Below are positions 9,467 through 17,875 of a DNA stretch of 64,000 nucleotides, piece after piece. Source of the stretch: Erwinia billingiae Eb661. GTDB taxonomy: Bacteria; Pseudomonadota; Gammaproteobacteria; Enterobacterales; Enterobacteriaceae. The DNA lies in NCBI RefSeq assembly GCF_000196615.1, contig NC_014306.1:4960001-5024000 (forward strand). The letters run 5' to 3'. Numbering within the stretch: position 1 is the stretch's first letter; each line of letters opens with the position of its first letter. A program made the position numbers and the translations under genes. The notes under the pieces were generated by a model. It saw only the letters and a list, made by a program, of their open reading frames with translations, was not told where the DNA came from and made no database searches.

Positions 9467-12202
9467 ATGAAGGTCATTTTCCGGATCGTTACAATCGCCT
9501 CTTTCATTACCCTGATCCCCTTTCTTTCAGCCCGTGCCGCCACCCAGGTTCCACCTGGTTTTGAATCGCTGGTCACCGGCCAGACGCTGTGGGTCAATCT
9601 GTCTATCTACGGGCAATCGCTCGGACTTTTTGAAGCCTCCGTTAACCTCGATACCGTCACTTTCCTCAAACCGGAAGCCGTCGCGCAGGCGGTGATGGCG
9701 CATTATCAAAAGAGTCCTCAGCAGCAAGCGCTGCTGGATCATCTGATCGGCAAGCCTATGGCACGTAACGGGAATCTGGCGTGCAGCAGTAACGGCGGCG
9801 TGAGCGGGTGTGACTATCTGGAAACAGATTCGGTTGCGCTTATCTATGATGAAAATAATGGCAAAGTCGCGCTGTTCCTCGGCCCTGAGTTTGTGCCGCT
9901 TGCCGCAACCAGGAACTCGCCGTACTACGAACAGACGGCAGAAACGGAAGCGGCGTTTATACATCAGCAGAATATCAACTTCGTGACTAATAACGATGAC
10001 CAGACGTTATCCGTACAGGGCGCAGGCGCGGTCGGATTGACGGAAAATAGTTATGCCGGTATTGACTGGGACTATCTGGCGCAGAAATATCGCCAGCAAA
10101 ATCATCAAGATGTGCATTTTAACAATATTTTCCTGCGCCGCGACGTTGGCAAACGCTATTACGTTCAGGCGGGGCGCATGGACTCCCGGGATATTTTCAG
10201 CAACGCAGGCGGAAATATTACCCTCAGCCAGTTGCCGCTCAGCACCATCGAAGGTATGCGTGTCGGTTCCACGCTAGCCTGGATGAACAACTCACAGGCC
10301 GCGCAGGGCACGCCGGTGACGGTGTTTATCACCCGCCCCTCGCGTATTGATGCCTATCGCGATCGGCAGTTACTCGGCACCTTTTACCTGAATGCGGGGA
10401 CACAGAACCTCGATACCACCGCGTTCCCTAACGGCAGCTACACCGTGACGTTGCGTGTTTACGAAGATAATCAGCTATCGCGCACCGAGCAGGTGCCTTT
10501 TAGCCGTACGGGCAATGTCACCAGCCAGAACATCGAATGGTTTGTGCAGGGCGGTGCCATTCCCGACCACGAGGTACAGGGCAACGGTGCAGAATCAAAA
10601 AACGGTGGCGATCGCCGCGTGATGCAGGCGGGGATCAAAGTGCCGCTCACCCGTGAAGCCGCGTTCACAGGCGGTGTGGCCGCGACCAACCGCCACCATT
10701 TTGTCGAAAGCGCACTCGACTGGAGTCACGGATTCGATAACCCGCTGCTCGACGGCATTCTCACCACCCGCTTCAGTTACCTGAAGGGCAGCGAAGGCTC
10801 TCGCGGCAACATTCAGCAAGCCACTTATAACGACGGTTTTTCCCTCAGCTTTTACCGCAGCGCACTGTATGCGCAGGATTGTTACAGCAACAACGGTGGC
10901 CAATACGGTTTCAGCGGCTGCTATCAGAGCAGCAGCCTGATGTTCAGCGTGCCGGTGAAAAGCTGGTACGTGAACGCCGGTTACAGCGCCAGTAAAAATG
11001 AAGGCCGCAACGTGATCCCGGCCCAGCTCGATGATAACGACGTGGTGCCGGTGTGGACACGCCGCAGCAGCTATAACAAAACGCAGACTACCACCTGGCA
11101 GGCCGGGCTGGGGCGCGGTTTCAGCGTCGGCGGCATCAACATCAATACCAGCGCCAACCTTTTTACGCGTACCAGCAGCACCGGCATGAAGCGCGATAAT
11201 GGCGGATTTCTTTCCGTTTCACTCTCGCGTGTCAGCACGCCGACGATCAATGCGCGCTCGAACTACAGCTCGGTGGGCATGACTTATCAGACTGACCGCA
11301 GCAGTAAGGATCAGGTTGGCTATAACGTCGCGCAAAACTGGTATTTCGATGCGCAGAATCAGCAGGAAATCGGCGTGAATTTCAACGGGAATCAGGACAA
11401 TACGCTGAATGCGTCGGTTTACGGAAAAACCAGCGGCGAGTACGGCAGCGGCAGTCTGGCGTTCAGTTCAGCCTCTTCGGGTGCGTCGGGCCAGCATGTA
11501 AGCAGTAGCGGCAGCTATAACTCCTCAATGGCGGTGGCGAAATCCGGTCTGTACTGGGGAAAATGGGGCAACGGCCTGCCTGGTGCTGCCATCGGGCTGA
11601 ACGTCGCGAGCACCGATGAAAGCCAGGATACCCGAGTGGATGTCTCCGTTGACGGCGCGGGCAGCGCAAGTCTGCGCGGTACCGGCCGTACGTTGTTTAG
11701 CGTGCCGGCGTATACGCAAAGTCATATCAGCATCAATGATTCCATCGAATCCACCGCCGGTATGCGCAGTGAAATCACGCAGGGTGCCGGACGCCGGACG
11801 CTTTTTATCGCGCCGGGACGGATGCTGGTCAGCAAGGTGAATATCGTCTCGCGCTACACCTATCTCGGCAGGCTGATGGTCAATCCGCAAACGCCGCTGG
11901 AAGGCGCGACGCCGATAAATGTCACCAGCTGGTCGGGATTAGGACAGGGCGGATTCACGGCGGAAACCGATCACCGCATGAAGAATTTATATATGGCGCG
12001 TGGGAGGCAGATGTACCGCTGCGAACTGAAGGTGAAAAGCACGCATGACGTCGTGCGTTATGTTGGCGACAGCGAATGTAAAACGGTTGAACTTGCGTCG
12101 GTGCCGCAGGACGTTCAGCAGCGAGCAAAAATGCTGATCGCTACCCGCCGCACGGATGAAGGTCCTCTTGCGCGGGCAGCGTTTTCTTCGCAGAAACAAT
12201 AA
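9467..12202 (+). CDS. Alpha-fimbrial outer-membrane usher (CfaC/CooC-like)
   Basis: Outer-membrane usher that assembles and secretes the fimbria. The 911-residue precursor begins MKVIFRIVTIASFITLIPFL with cleavage expected after SARA. An N-terminal chaperone-binding domain (LWVNLSIYGQSLGLFEASV), a long beta-barrel region with alternating aromatic strands, and a C-terminal domain with two cysteines (YRCELKVKS...VGDSECKTVEL) fit the alpha-usher family of roughly 870-900 residues. I take ATG 9467, with AGGA upstream and the signal peptide at the start, over an in-frame extension to 9392. The adhesin gene follows after 12 bp. Confidence 0.88.
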   Translation: MKVIFRIVTIASFITLIPFLSARAATQVPPGFESLVTGQTLWVNLSIYGQSLGLFEASVNLDTVTFLKPEAVAQAVMAHYQKSPQQQALLDHLIGKPMARNGNLACSSNGGVSGCDYLETDSVALIYDENNGKVALFLGPEFVPLAATRNSPYYEQTAETEAAFIHQQNINFVTNNDDQTLSVQGAGAVGLTENSYAGIDWDYLAQKYRQQNHQDVHFNNIFLRRDVGKRYYVQAGRMDSRDIFSNAGGNITLSQLPLSTIEGMRVGSTLAWMNNSQAAQGTPVTVFITRPSRIDAYRDRQLLGTFYLNAGTQNLDTTAFPNGSYTVTLRVYEDNQLSRTEQVPFSRTGNVTSQNIEWFVQGGAIPDHEVQGNGAESKNGGDRRVMQAGIKVPLTREAAFTGGVAATNRHHFVESALDWSHGFDNPLLDGILTTRFSYLKGSEGSRGNIQQATYNDGFSLSFYRSALYAQDCYSNNGGQYGFSGCYQSSSLMFSVPVKSWYVNAGYSASKNEGRNVIPAQLDDNDVVPVWTRRSSYNKTQTTTWQAGLGRGFSVGGININTSANLFTRTSSTGMKRDNGGFLSVSLSRVSTPTINARSNYSSVGMTYQTDRSSKDQVGYNVAQNWYFDAQNQQEIGVNFNGNQDNTLNASVYGKTSGEYGSGSLAFSSASSGASGQHVSSSGSYNSSMAVAKSGLYWGKWGNGLPGAAIGLNVASTDESQDTRVDVSVDGAGSASLRGTGRTLFSVPAYTQSHISINDSIESTAGMRSEITQGAGRRTLFIAPGRMLVSKVNIVSRYTYLGRLMVNPQTPLEGATPINVTSWSGLGQGGFTAETDHRMKNLYMARGRQMYRCELKVKSTHDVVRYVGDSECKTVELASVPQDVQQRAKMLIATRRTDEGPLARAAFSSQKQ

Positions 12203-12214
12203 TAGGGATTTTGT

Positions 12215-13372
12215 ATGAAAAGTAGACTTCTTGCCAGTCTGGCGCTGATATGCCTGATGGCCGGCGCACAGGCGGCTTCACTCACGCCGACAGGACGCAA
12301 TACCAGCGTCGCCGTGTCCTTCGACCGGATGTCCGTACCGGCGCAGTTGCCCATCTGGACCAACGAAAACGGCGGTTATGACACCAACGACGCACCAAAA
12401 TGGGGGCGGAACACGCTGGTGTGCCAGTCACGAACCAACAATCAGTACGGTGCCTGCCTGACGTTTCCGGTCTGGCTGGAAGCCTCCCCCGCGCCCTATC
12501 CCGTGCCGGTCTTGTTTACAGAAAGCACCACTAAACAGACGCTGGTGCTCAATGTCTATATGACCAAACGTCGATCGCTAAATAATGTGGTCGTGGCAAC
12601 CAATCTCGTTCCGCTGAATGCCTTTGGTGGAGAGGTTACGCCGAGGGGCGACGGTACGGATTATTCGGCCTATGTACCTTCTTCAGAGCTGAGTAAATTT
12701 CCCGCCGCCGGAACCTGGAGCGGAACGCTGAAAATGTCGCTGATGCAATGGCCCGTAACCTGTACCGGGAATTCGCAGAACGTGAACGTGGGCTGTACCA
12801 ACGTGATCAAGCTGGGTGACTGGATCGCCAGCATGACCTTTAAGGTGACGGATTACGGTAATCAGCAGATCTATCTGCCCGAGTTTGGCAATGCGGCGGC
12901 GAATGTGGAGCTCGGGCTGAAAATTTTCCCCGGCGCACGCGCCACCACCACGGTAAGCGGCAGCCGCTCGCTGGATATGTGCCTTTATGATGGCAATAAT
13001 TCGGACAGCAACCGCGTAAGCCTGATATTTCAGGACGAAGGTTCTGCCGCGCCCTCCAGAGCCACGGGGTTGTTTTCGTTATATCTCATTGGCGGCAATA
13101 AAAATCTGGCGCAAGATCGTCTGGATTATTCGATAGAGGTGATTAATCCGCTGACCAAAGCGCGGCAGGCAGTGCAGAACGGCACCGAGGTCATCTGGAG
13201 CGGTACCAATAAAGGCGTATTACGGCGCGTCGTTTTACCGGGACAGCGAAATTCCGTGCTGTGCGTTCCCGCACCGATGGACTTGATTACGCCCTCTTTC
13301 ACTTTGTCGTCAAAAACGGCGGGGCGATATCGCGGTACTCTGAGGATTATTTATACCCCGACCACGCAATAA
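12215..13372 (+). CDS. Alpha-fimbrial tip adhesin / minor subunit (CfaE/CooD-like)
   Basis: Tip subunit of a CFA/I-class fimbria, expected to initiate assembly and bind the receptor. The 385-residue precursor (CfaE about 360) has a signal peptide MKSRLLASLALICLMAGAQA. Two-domain organisation is implied by cysteine pairs: LVCQSRTNNQYGACLTFPVW in the adhesin half, then CTGNSQNVNVGC and later LDMCLYDGNNSD...VLCVPAP in the pilin half. The last strands (AGRYRGTLRIIYTPTTQ) resemble the pilin fold. It is the last gene of the operon; the convergent LuxR-type gene ends 41 bp beyond. Confidence 0.82.
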   Translation: MKSRLLASLALICLMAGAQAASLTPTGRNTSVAVSFDRMSVPAQLPIWTNENGGYDTNDAPKWGRNTLVCQSRTNNQYGACLTFPVWLEASPAPYPVPVLFTESTTKQTLVLNVYMTKRRSLNNVVVATNLVPLNAFGGEVTPRGDGTDYSAYVPSSELSKFPAAGTWSGTLKMSLMQWPVTCTGNSQNVNVGCTNVIKLGDWIASMTFKVTDYGNQQIYLPEFGNAAANVELGLKIFPGARATTTVSGSRSLDMCLYDGNNSDSNRVSLIFQDEGSAAPSRATGLFSLYLIGGNKNLAQDRLDYSIEVINPLTKARQAVQNGTEVIWSGTNKGVLRRVVLPGQRNSVLCVPAPMDLITPSFTLSSKTAGRYRGTLRIIYTPTTQ

Positions 13373-13413
13373 TCCCCTGAAAGACTTATTTCCTGATAAA
13401 TAAAACTGTTGGA

Positions 13414-14007
13414 TTAAAAATTATAGATAAGACGCTTATACAGATGAAGACTGTTTTTGAGGTTAAGTTTTTTAACCACATTGGCCTGATGACTGTAGAG
13501 CGTTTTTTTGTTTTCACCGGTTATTTTCGCCACACCTTCAATCGAACCTTGGGTGAATAAAGAACACAGGAAACTGAATTCGCATTTTGTTAAATAATTA
13601 CTCATCACGGATGCGGAAAATGACAGGCCGTTTTTGTGAAGTATCAACACCTCCGCAAGTTTAATAGAAATTATGTCTGTGGAGGATTTTTTATCGATAA
13701 AAAAGTCGGCTTTGATGCCGTGCTCGCTATAGTTAAAAATATTTTTCTCGAAATCTGAGAAGAAAATCAGCGTTGTGTTTCGATTGATTTTGAGTCGTGT
13801 CAGATAATCGATGTAAGTCAGCGCTGTGCGGAAATTTGCAGGTAAATCAAAAATAATCAACGGCGAAAAAATGGGTTTACTTTTCTGGTCATTAAGCCTG
13901 TTTTTTACTTCACCAATATCGCTACAACAGCATAACAGTGATTCACCGATCAACGCAGCCAGGCCCTGCTGGTGATAGTAGGACTGATCCAAATAAATAG
14001 CATCCAT
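13414..14007 (-). CDS. LuxR-family DNA-binding regulator beside the fimbrial operon
   Basis: 197-residue protein with a receiver-like N-terminal half (MDAIYLDQSYYHQQGLAALI ... PLIIFDLP ... TTLIFFSD) that lacks a full acidic pocket, and a C-terminal LuxR-type helix-turn-helix (LTKCEFSFLCSLFTQGSIEG followed by VAKITGENKKTLYSHQANVV). It resembles fimbria-linked regulators of the FimW/MrkI kind, so control of the adjacent fimbria is likely but inferred. It is convergent with the adhesin gene. Base composition is AT-rich like the rest of the island. Confidence 0.7.
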   Translation of the reverse strand: MDAIYLDQSYYHQQGLAALIGESLLCCCSDIGEVKNRLNDQKSKPIFSPLIIFDLPANFRTALTYIDYLTRLKINRNTTLIFFSDFEKNIFNYSEHGIKADFFIDKKSSTDIISIKLAEVLILHKNGLSFSASVMSNYLTKCEFSFLCSLFTQGSIEGVAKITGENKKTLYSHQANVVKKLNLKNSLHLYKRLIYNF

Positions 14008-14069
14008 TTTTAATTTCCGATGAGATTCCCCTTATCCTCCGAATAATATCGGTTCCACGTTAAAAGTTA

Positions 14070-14083
14070 ACTGTCCATTTTTG
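14070..14083 (-). repeat. 14-bp repeat, right copy bounding the fimbrial locus
   Basis: Exact reverse complement of CAAAAATGGACAGT at 7764-7777. The flanking bases also agree partly (TTA-N-C upstream). Confidence 0.35.
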
Positions 14084-14130
14084 GTGCTAAGTTTGTCTGC
14101 TACGTCGAAGAGACTTGCTACCGGTCTCGG

Positions 14131-14152
14131 TCCGCTCTGTGCCAAAAGCGGA
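14131..14152 (+). repeat. Short palindromic repeat, copy 1 (TCCGCT-N10-AGCGGA)
   Basis: Imperfect palindrome whose 22 bases match 18 of 22 at 19362-19383. Both copies lie in intergenic DNA, on either side of the tartrate locus. Confidence 0.45.
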
Positions 14153-14425
14153 AGTTTAGGATGGCTCTGGGAAACTTCGAACTTGTCCATTAAATGCATG
14201 ATCGGACTTTATTGAGATTTTGGGGTGCTAATAAACCGGTGGCAGAGCGGTGAGAGTTTCGTGGTATTTAATGTTTCATAAACTTATGCGCTCTGATTCT
14301 TTTTAATGCTTTCCCCTTCTTTCGCTAATCAAAGAGCCGCATGAAATCCCACCCCGACCTGGCGCTTTTTTGAGCAAGCGTGCACAGGGCCAATGGATAG
14401 TCAGTCTCCACCGTTCTGTAATCAG

Positions 14426-15334
14426 TCACAGGTTATAAGTAAGCTTTTCAATGTTGTCAGAAAGCATATCCAGCAGAGCGTTAACATAAATATTATTATT
14501 TCCCTGATGCCACATCGCACTCAGCGGAAGCCCGTCCACATTCTTCATCGGCGAGAGAGCGAGGTATTTCACGCCGTCAGCATTCATATTCTTATATGAT
14601 GAAGGGACCAGAGCGATGCCCAGACCGGCGGCTACAAAACTCAGGATGGTCTGTTTCTCTTCGGCATACTGCGCGATAACGGGTACGCAGCCGCCTGCTT
14701 TGAAAACGTTCATCGTCAGATCGTAACTGTGAGGCCGGGTGCGCCTTTCGGGCACGATTACCGGCTCATTACGAAAATCATCGATACTGACTTCACTATG
14801 ACTCACCAGCCGGTGATGGGCAGGAACGGCGAGCACGCAGGTTTCATTAGTGATAAATCGCGTTGTCAGCGTAACGTCAACATGTTCAGGCGGACGTACA
14901 AAGATCACATCCAGCCATCCGGAGAGGAGTCGGGGGATAAGGCTGTGCGTTTTATCTTCAGTAATATGGATATCCGCATCAGGAAACCGCCTGACGAAAA
15001 GATGAATTAATTCCGGCAGTAACCCTCTGGCAGCGCTGTCAATAGCACCTATCCGCAGCGTCCTTTTCTGCAATAATGCCGTTTTACGGAACCGCAGCCG
15101 CAGCGCATCGAAATCAGCAATCACGGCTTTGGCCTCATTCAAAAACGCTGCCCCTTCAGGCGTCAGCGAAACATTTCTGGTCGATCGATTCAGTAACCTT
15201 ATCCCCAGCTCCTCCTCCAGCAATTTTATGAAACGGCTGAGTGACGCAGGCATCATTTCAAGTTTTCGGGCTGCCCGGCCAAAGTGAAGCTCATCACCCA
15301 ACACTGCAAAGCAACGCAACTGATTTATATCCAT
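14426..15334 (-). CDS. LysR-family regulator, probable tartrate operon activator
   Basis: 302-residue LysR-type regulator. The N-terminal winged helix is MDINQLRCFAVLGDELHFGR AARKLEMMPASLSRFIKLLE (read continuously), followed by the effector-binding domain (KRTLRIGAIDSAARGLLPEL). It is divergent from the ttuB-like transporter gene across about 128 bp, the standard layout for a LysR protein controlling its neighbour. Regulation of ttuBCD by tartrate is an inference from context. Confidence 0.85.
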   Translation of the reverse strand: MDINQLRCFAVLGDELHFGRAARKLEMMPASLSRFIKLLEEELGIRLLNRSTRNVSLTPEGAAFLNEAKAVIADFDALRLRFRKTALLQKRTLRIGAIDSAARGLLPELIHLFVRRFPDADIHITEDKTHSLIPRLLSGWLDVIFVRPPEHVDVTLTTRFITNETCVLAVPAHHRLVSHSEVSIDDFRNEPVIVPERRTRPHSYDLTMNVFKAGGCVPVIAQYAEEKQTILSFVAAGLGIALVPSSYKNMNADGVKYLALSPMKNVDGLPLSAMWHQGNNNIYVNALLDMLSDNIEKLTYNL

Positions 15335-15462
15335 TTTTTCACCAAAACCTGATTATGCAAATTATTTATATAAAGCAGTGCCGATGATAAAGCCGCGCAA
15401 AACTTCATACTGGGATTATTACAAAACGATAACAACCCTACATGACTGTGGAGCATCCTGAA

Positions 15463-16770
15463 ATGAATAACGACCTCGACAAAAAGGTTATGCGAAAGGT
15501 TACCTTGCGCATCATTCCTTTTATTATGCTGCTGTATTTCATTGCGTTTCTCGACCGGGTAAACATTGGTTTTGCTGCCCTGACCATGAACCAGGATCTG
15601 GGCTTTTCGCCGACAGTCTTTGGGCTGGGTGCCGGCATTTTCTTCCTCGGATATTTCCTTTTTGAAGTCCCGTCAAACTTAATCCTCCATAAAGTGGGCG
15701 CCCGTATCTGGATCGCCCGCGTGATGATCACCTGGGGCTTAGTCTCTGGCTGTATGGCTTTTGTGCAGGGCACTACCAGTTTCTATATTCTGCGCTTCCT
15801 GCTCGGCGTGGCTGAGGCCGGTTTCTTCCCGGGTATCATCCTCTATCTCAGCTACTGGTTCCCGGCAGCAAAACGCGCGCAGGTCACGGCTATCTTCATG
15901 GCCGCTGCCCCGCTCTCAACAGCACTGGGATCGCCTATTTCAGCTGCCCTGCTGGAGATGCATGGTTTTCTCGGCTACGCCGGCTGGCAGTGGATGTTTT
16001 TACTGGAAGCCGTCCCCGCGCTGATGCTCGGCGTTATCGTGTTGTTCTACCTTACTGACCGCCCGGCCAAAGCCAAATGGCTGACTGACGAAGAACGTAC
16101 CTGGCTGGAAAACACCATGCAGGCCGAGGAGCTGGCACGTGCGGCAAAACAGAGCCACAGTAGCGCATGGCAAGGACTGGCGGATAAGCGCGTGCTGGCA
16201 CTGGTTTATTTCGGTACGTCCGCTGGCTTGTACACGCTTGGCATATGGTCGCCGCAAATCATCCGCAGCTTCGGTGCATCATCGCTTGAAATTGGTTTCC
16301 TTAACGCCTTCCCGGCTGTCATAGGCGTTATCGCCATGATCCTGTGGGCACGTCATTCCGACCGTACTAAAGAGCGCAGCTGGCATGTAATTGGCGCCTG
16401 TCTGCTGGCAGCAGCCGGACTGATTTACGCCGGTAACGTTAGCACGCTGTTCGCCGTTATTATCGCCTTAACGCTGGTCACCGTAGGGATCAGCGCATCG
16501 AAACCCCCACTGTGGAGCATGCCAACCGTGTTTCTCAGCGGACCGGCAGCGGCAGCGGGTATCGCTACTATCAACTCCATCGGCAATCTCGGCGGTTTTG
16601 TCGGTCCGATGATGATTGGCGTGATCCGTCAGCAAACCGGCAGCTACAGCTGGGGCCTCTACTTTGTCGCGGGGCTGCTGGGATTATCAGCTCTGATTGT
16701 CCTCATTCTTTCTGCCAAAGCAAATAAACCGCAAACGGCAGAGATTCCTCATCCTCATACCCATCATTGA
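15463..16770 (+). CDS. ttuB: MFS transporter, tartrate uptake (TtuB-like, ACS family)
   Basis: Major facilitator of the anion:cation symporter family with about 12 membrane segments over 435 residues. Family features are LLYFIAFLDRVNIGFAALTM in helix 1, FFLGYFLFEVPSNLILHKVG, and the helix 4-5 region LRFLLGVAEAGFFPGIILYL. ATG 15463 has GGAG nine bases upstream and starts MNNDLDKKVMRKV; ATG 15442 is in frame but has no ribosome site. It precedes ttuC by 14 bp, and the order transporter-ttuC-ttuD matches the tartrate-utilisation locus of Agrobacterium vitis. The substrate is inferred from that linkage. Confidence 0.8.
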   Translation: MNNDLDKKVMRKVTLRIIPFIMLLYFIAFLDRVNIGFAALTMNQDLGFSPTVFGLGAGIFFLGYFLFEVPSNLILHKVGARIWIARVMITWGLVSGCMAFVQGTTSFYILRFLLGVAEAGFFPGIILYLSYWFPAAKRAQVTAIFMAAAPLSTALGSPISAALLEMHGFLGYAGWQWMFLLEAVPALMLGVIVLFYLTDRPAKAKWLTDEERTWLENTMQAEELARAAKQSHSSAWQGLADKRVLALVYFGTSAGLYTLGIWSPQIIRSFGASSLEIGFLNAFPAVIGVIAMILWARHSDRTKERSWHVIGACLLAAAGLIYAGNVSTLFAVIIALTLVTVGISASKPPLWSMPTVFLSGPAAAAGIATINSIGNLGGFVGPMMIGVIRQQTGSYSWGLYFVAGLLGLSALIVLILSAKANKPQTAEIPHPHTHH

Positions 16771-16784
16771 CTGGAGAAGTAACT

Positions 16785-17873
16785 ATGCGTAATTACAAAA
16801 TTGCAGCCATACCTGCCGACGGTATCGGTCCGGAAGTCATTTCAGCAGGTGTTGAAGTACTGCATGCGCTGACACGTCGCGATCCGCAGCTGAAGTTTGA
16901 TGTAGAAACCTTTGACTGGGGTTCGGATTACTACAAAAAACATGGCGTGATGATGCCGGAAGAGGGACTGAACACGCTGAAGAAGTTCGACGCTATTTAC
17001 TTCGGCGCGGTGGGAGCACCCGATGTGCCTGACCACATCACCCTGTGGGGCCTGCGTCTGCCGATTTGCCAGGGCTTTGACCAGTACGCCAATGTACGGC
17101 CAACCAAAATCCTGCCTGGCGTGACTTCACCATTACGGAACCGTGGTCCAGGCGATCTTGACTGGGTCATCGTGCGTGAAAACTCTGAGGGCGAATACTC
17201 CGGTAACGGCGGTCGTGCGCACCGGGGCTTACCGGAAGAGGTGGGTACCGAAGTGGCAATCTTCACCCGCGTTGGGGTCACGCGCATCATGCGCTATGCC
17301 TTCAGACTGGCGCAGTCACGTCCGCGCAAGCTGCTTACCGTAGTGACCAAATCCAATGCCCAGCGTCACGGTATGGTGATGTGGGATGAAATTGCCGCTG
17401 AGGTAGCGCTGGAGTTTCCGGATGTGCAGTGGGACAAAATGCTGGTCGATGCCATGACGCATCGTATGACGCTGCATCCGCAGACGCTGGATACCATCGT
17501 TGCAACCAACCTGCATGCCGATATTCTGTCTGATCTGGCCGGGGCGCTGGCAGGCAGTCTGGGCGTGGCGCCTACCGCAAATATCGATCCGGAACGCCGG
17601 TTCCCTTCCATGTTTGAACCGATCCATGGTTCAGCATTTGATATCACCGGCAAAGGCATCGCTAATCCGGTTGCGACCTTCTGGACTGCCGTGCAGATGC
17701 TTGAACATCTGGGCGAACGCGACGCCGCTGCGTTGATCATGGAAGGCATCGAATACGTGTGTAAGAAAGGCATTCTGACGCCAGATGTCGGCGGCACCGC
17801 CAGTACCGCTGACGTCACACGCGCCGTGGTGCAATTTATCGAAGCCAAAGCTGACGTTGCCGAGAACGCATAG
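16785..17873 (+). CDS. ttuC: Tartrate dehydrogenase/decarboxylase (D-malate dehydrogenase family)
   Basis: NAD-dependent beta-decarboxylating dehydrogenase; TtuC enzymes oxidise tartrate and can also decarboxylate D-malate. The 362-residue product begins MRNYKIAAIPADGIGPEV and contains PDHITLWGLRLPICQGFDQY, VRENSEGEYS, the catalytic-lysine block VTKSNAQRHGMVMWDE and the metal and cofactor region LHADILSDLAGALAGSLGVA ... FEPIHGSAFDITGKGIANP. The sequence is very close to known TtuC proteins and clearly further from E. coli DmlA. The start at 16785 has GGAG upstream. The stop is 2 bp before ttuD. Confidence 0.93.
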   Translation: MRNYKIAAIPADGIGPEVISAGVEVLHALTRRDPQLKFDVETFDWGSDYYKKHGVMMPEEGLNTLKKFDAIYFGAVGAPDVPDHITLWGLRLPICQGFDQYANVRPTKILPGVTSPLRNRGPGDLDWVIVRENSEGEYSGNGGRAHRGLPEEVGTEVAIFTRVGVTRIMRYAFRLAQSRPRKLLTVVTKSNAQRHGMVMWDEIAAEVALEFPDVQWDKMLVDAMTHRMTLHPQTLDTIVATNLHADILSDLAGALAGSLGVAPTANIDPERRFPSMFEPIHGSAFDITGKGIANPVATFWTAVQMLEHLGERDAAALIMEGIEYVCKKGILTPDVGGTASTADVTRAVVQFIEAKADVAENA

Positions 17874-17875
17874 CC

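Larger units (their letters stand above)
14008..14425. other. Intergenic region between fimbrial island and tartrate locus
   Basis: 418 bp with no convincing gene. It contains the right copy of the 14-bp inverted repeat (14070-14083) and an imperfect palindrome TCCGCT-N10-AGCGGA at 14131-14152 that recurs near 19362. It looks like a junction of accessory DNA rather than a promoter region, although the LuxR-type gene upstream must start here. Confidence 0.4.
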
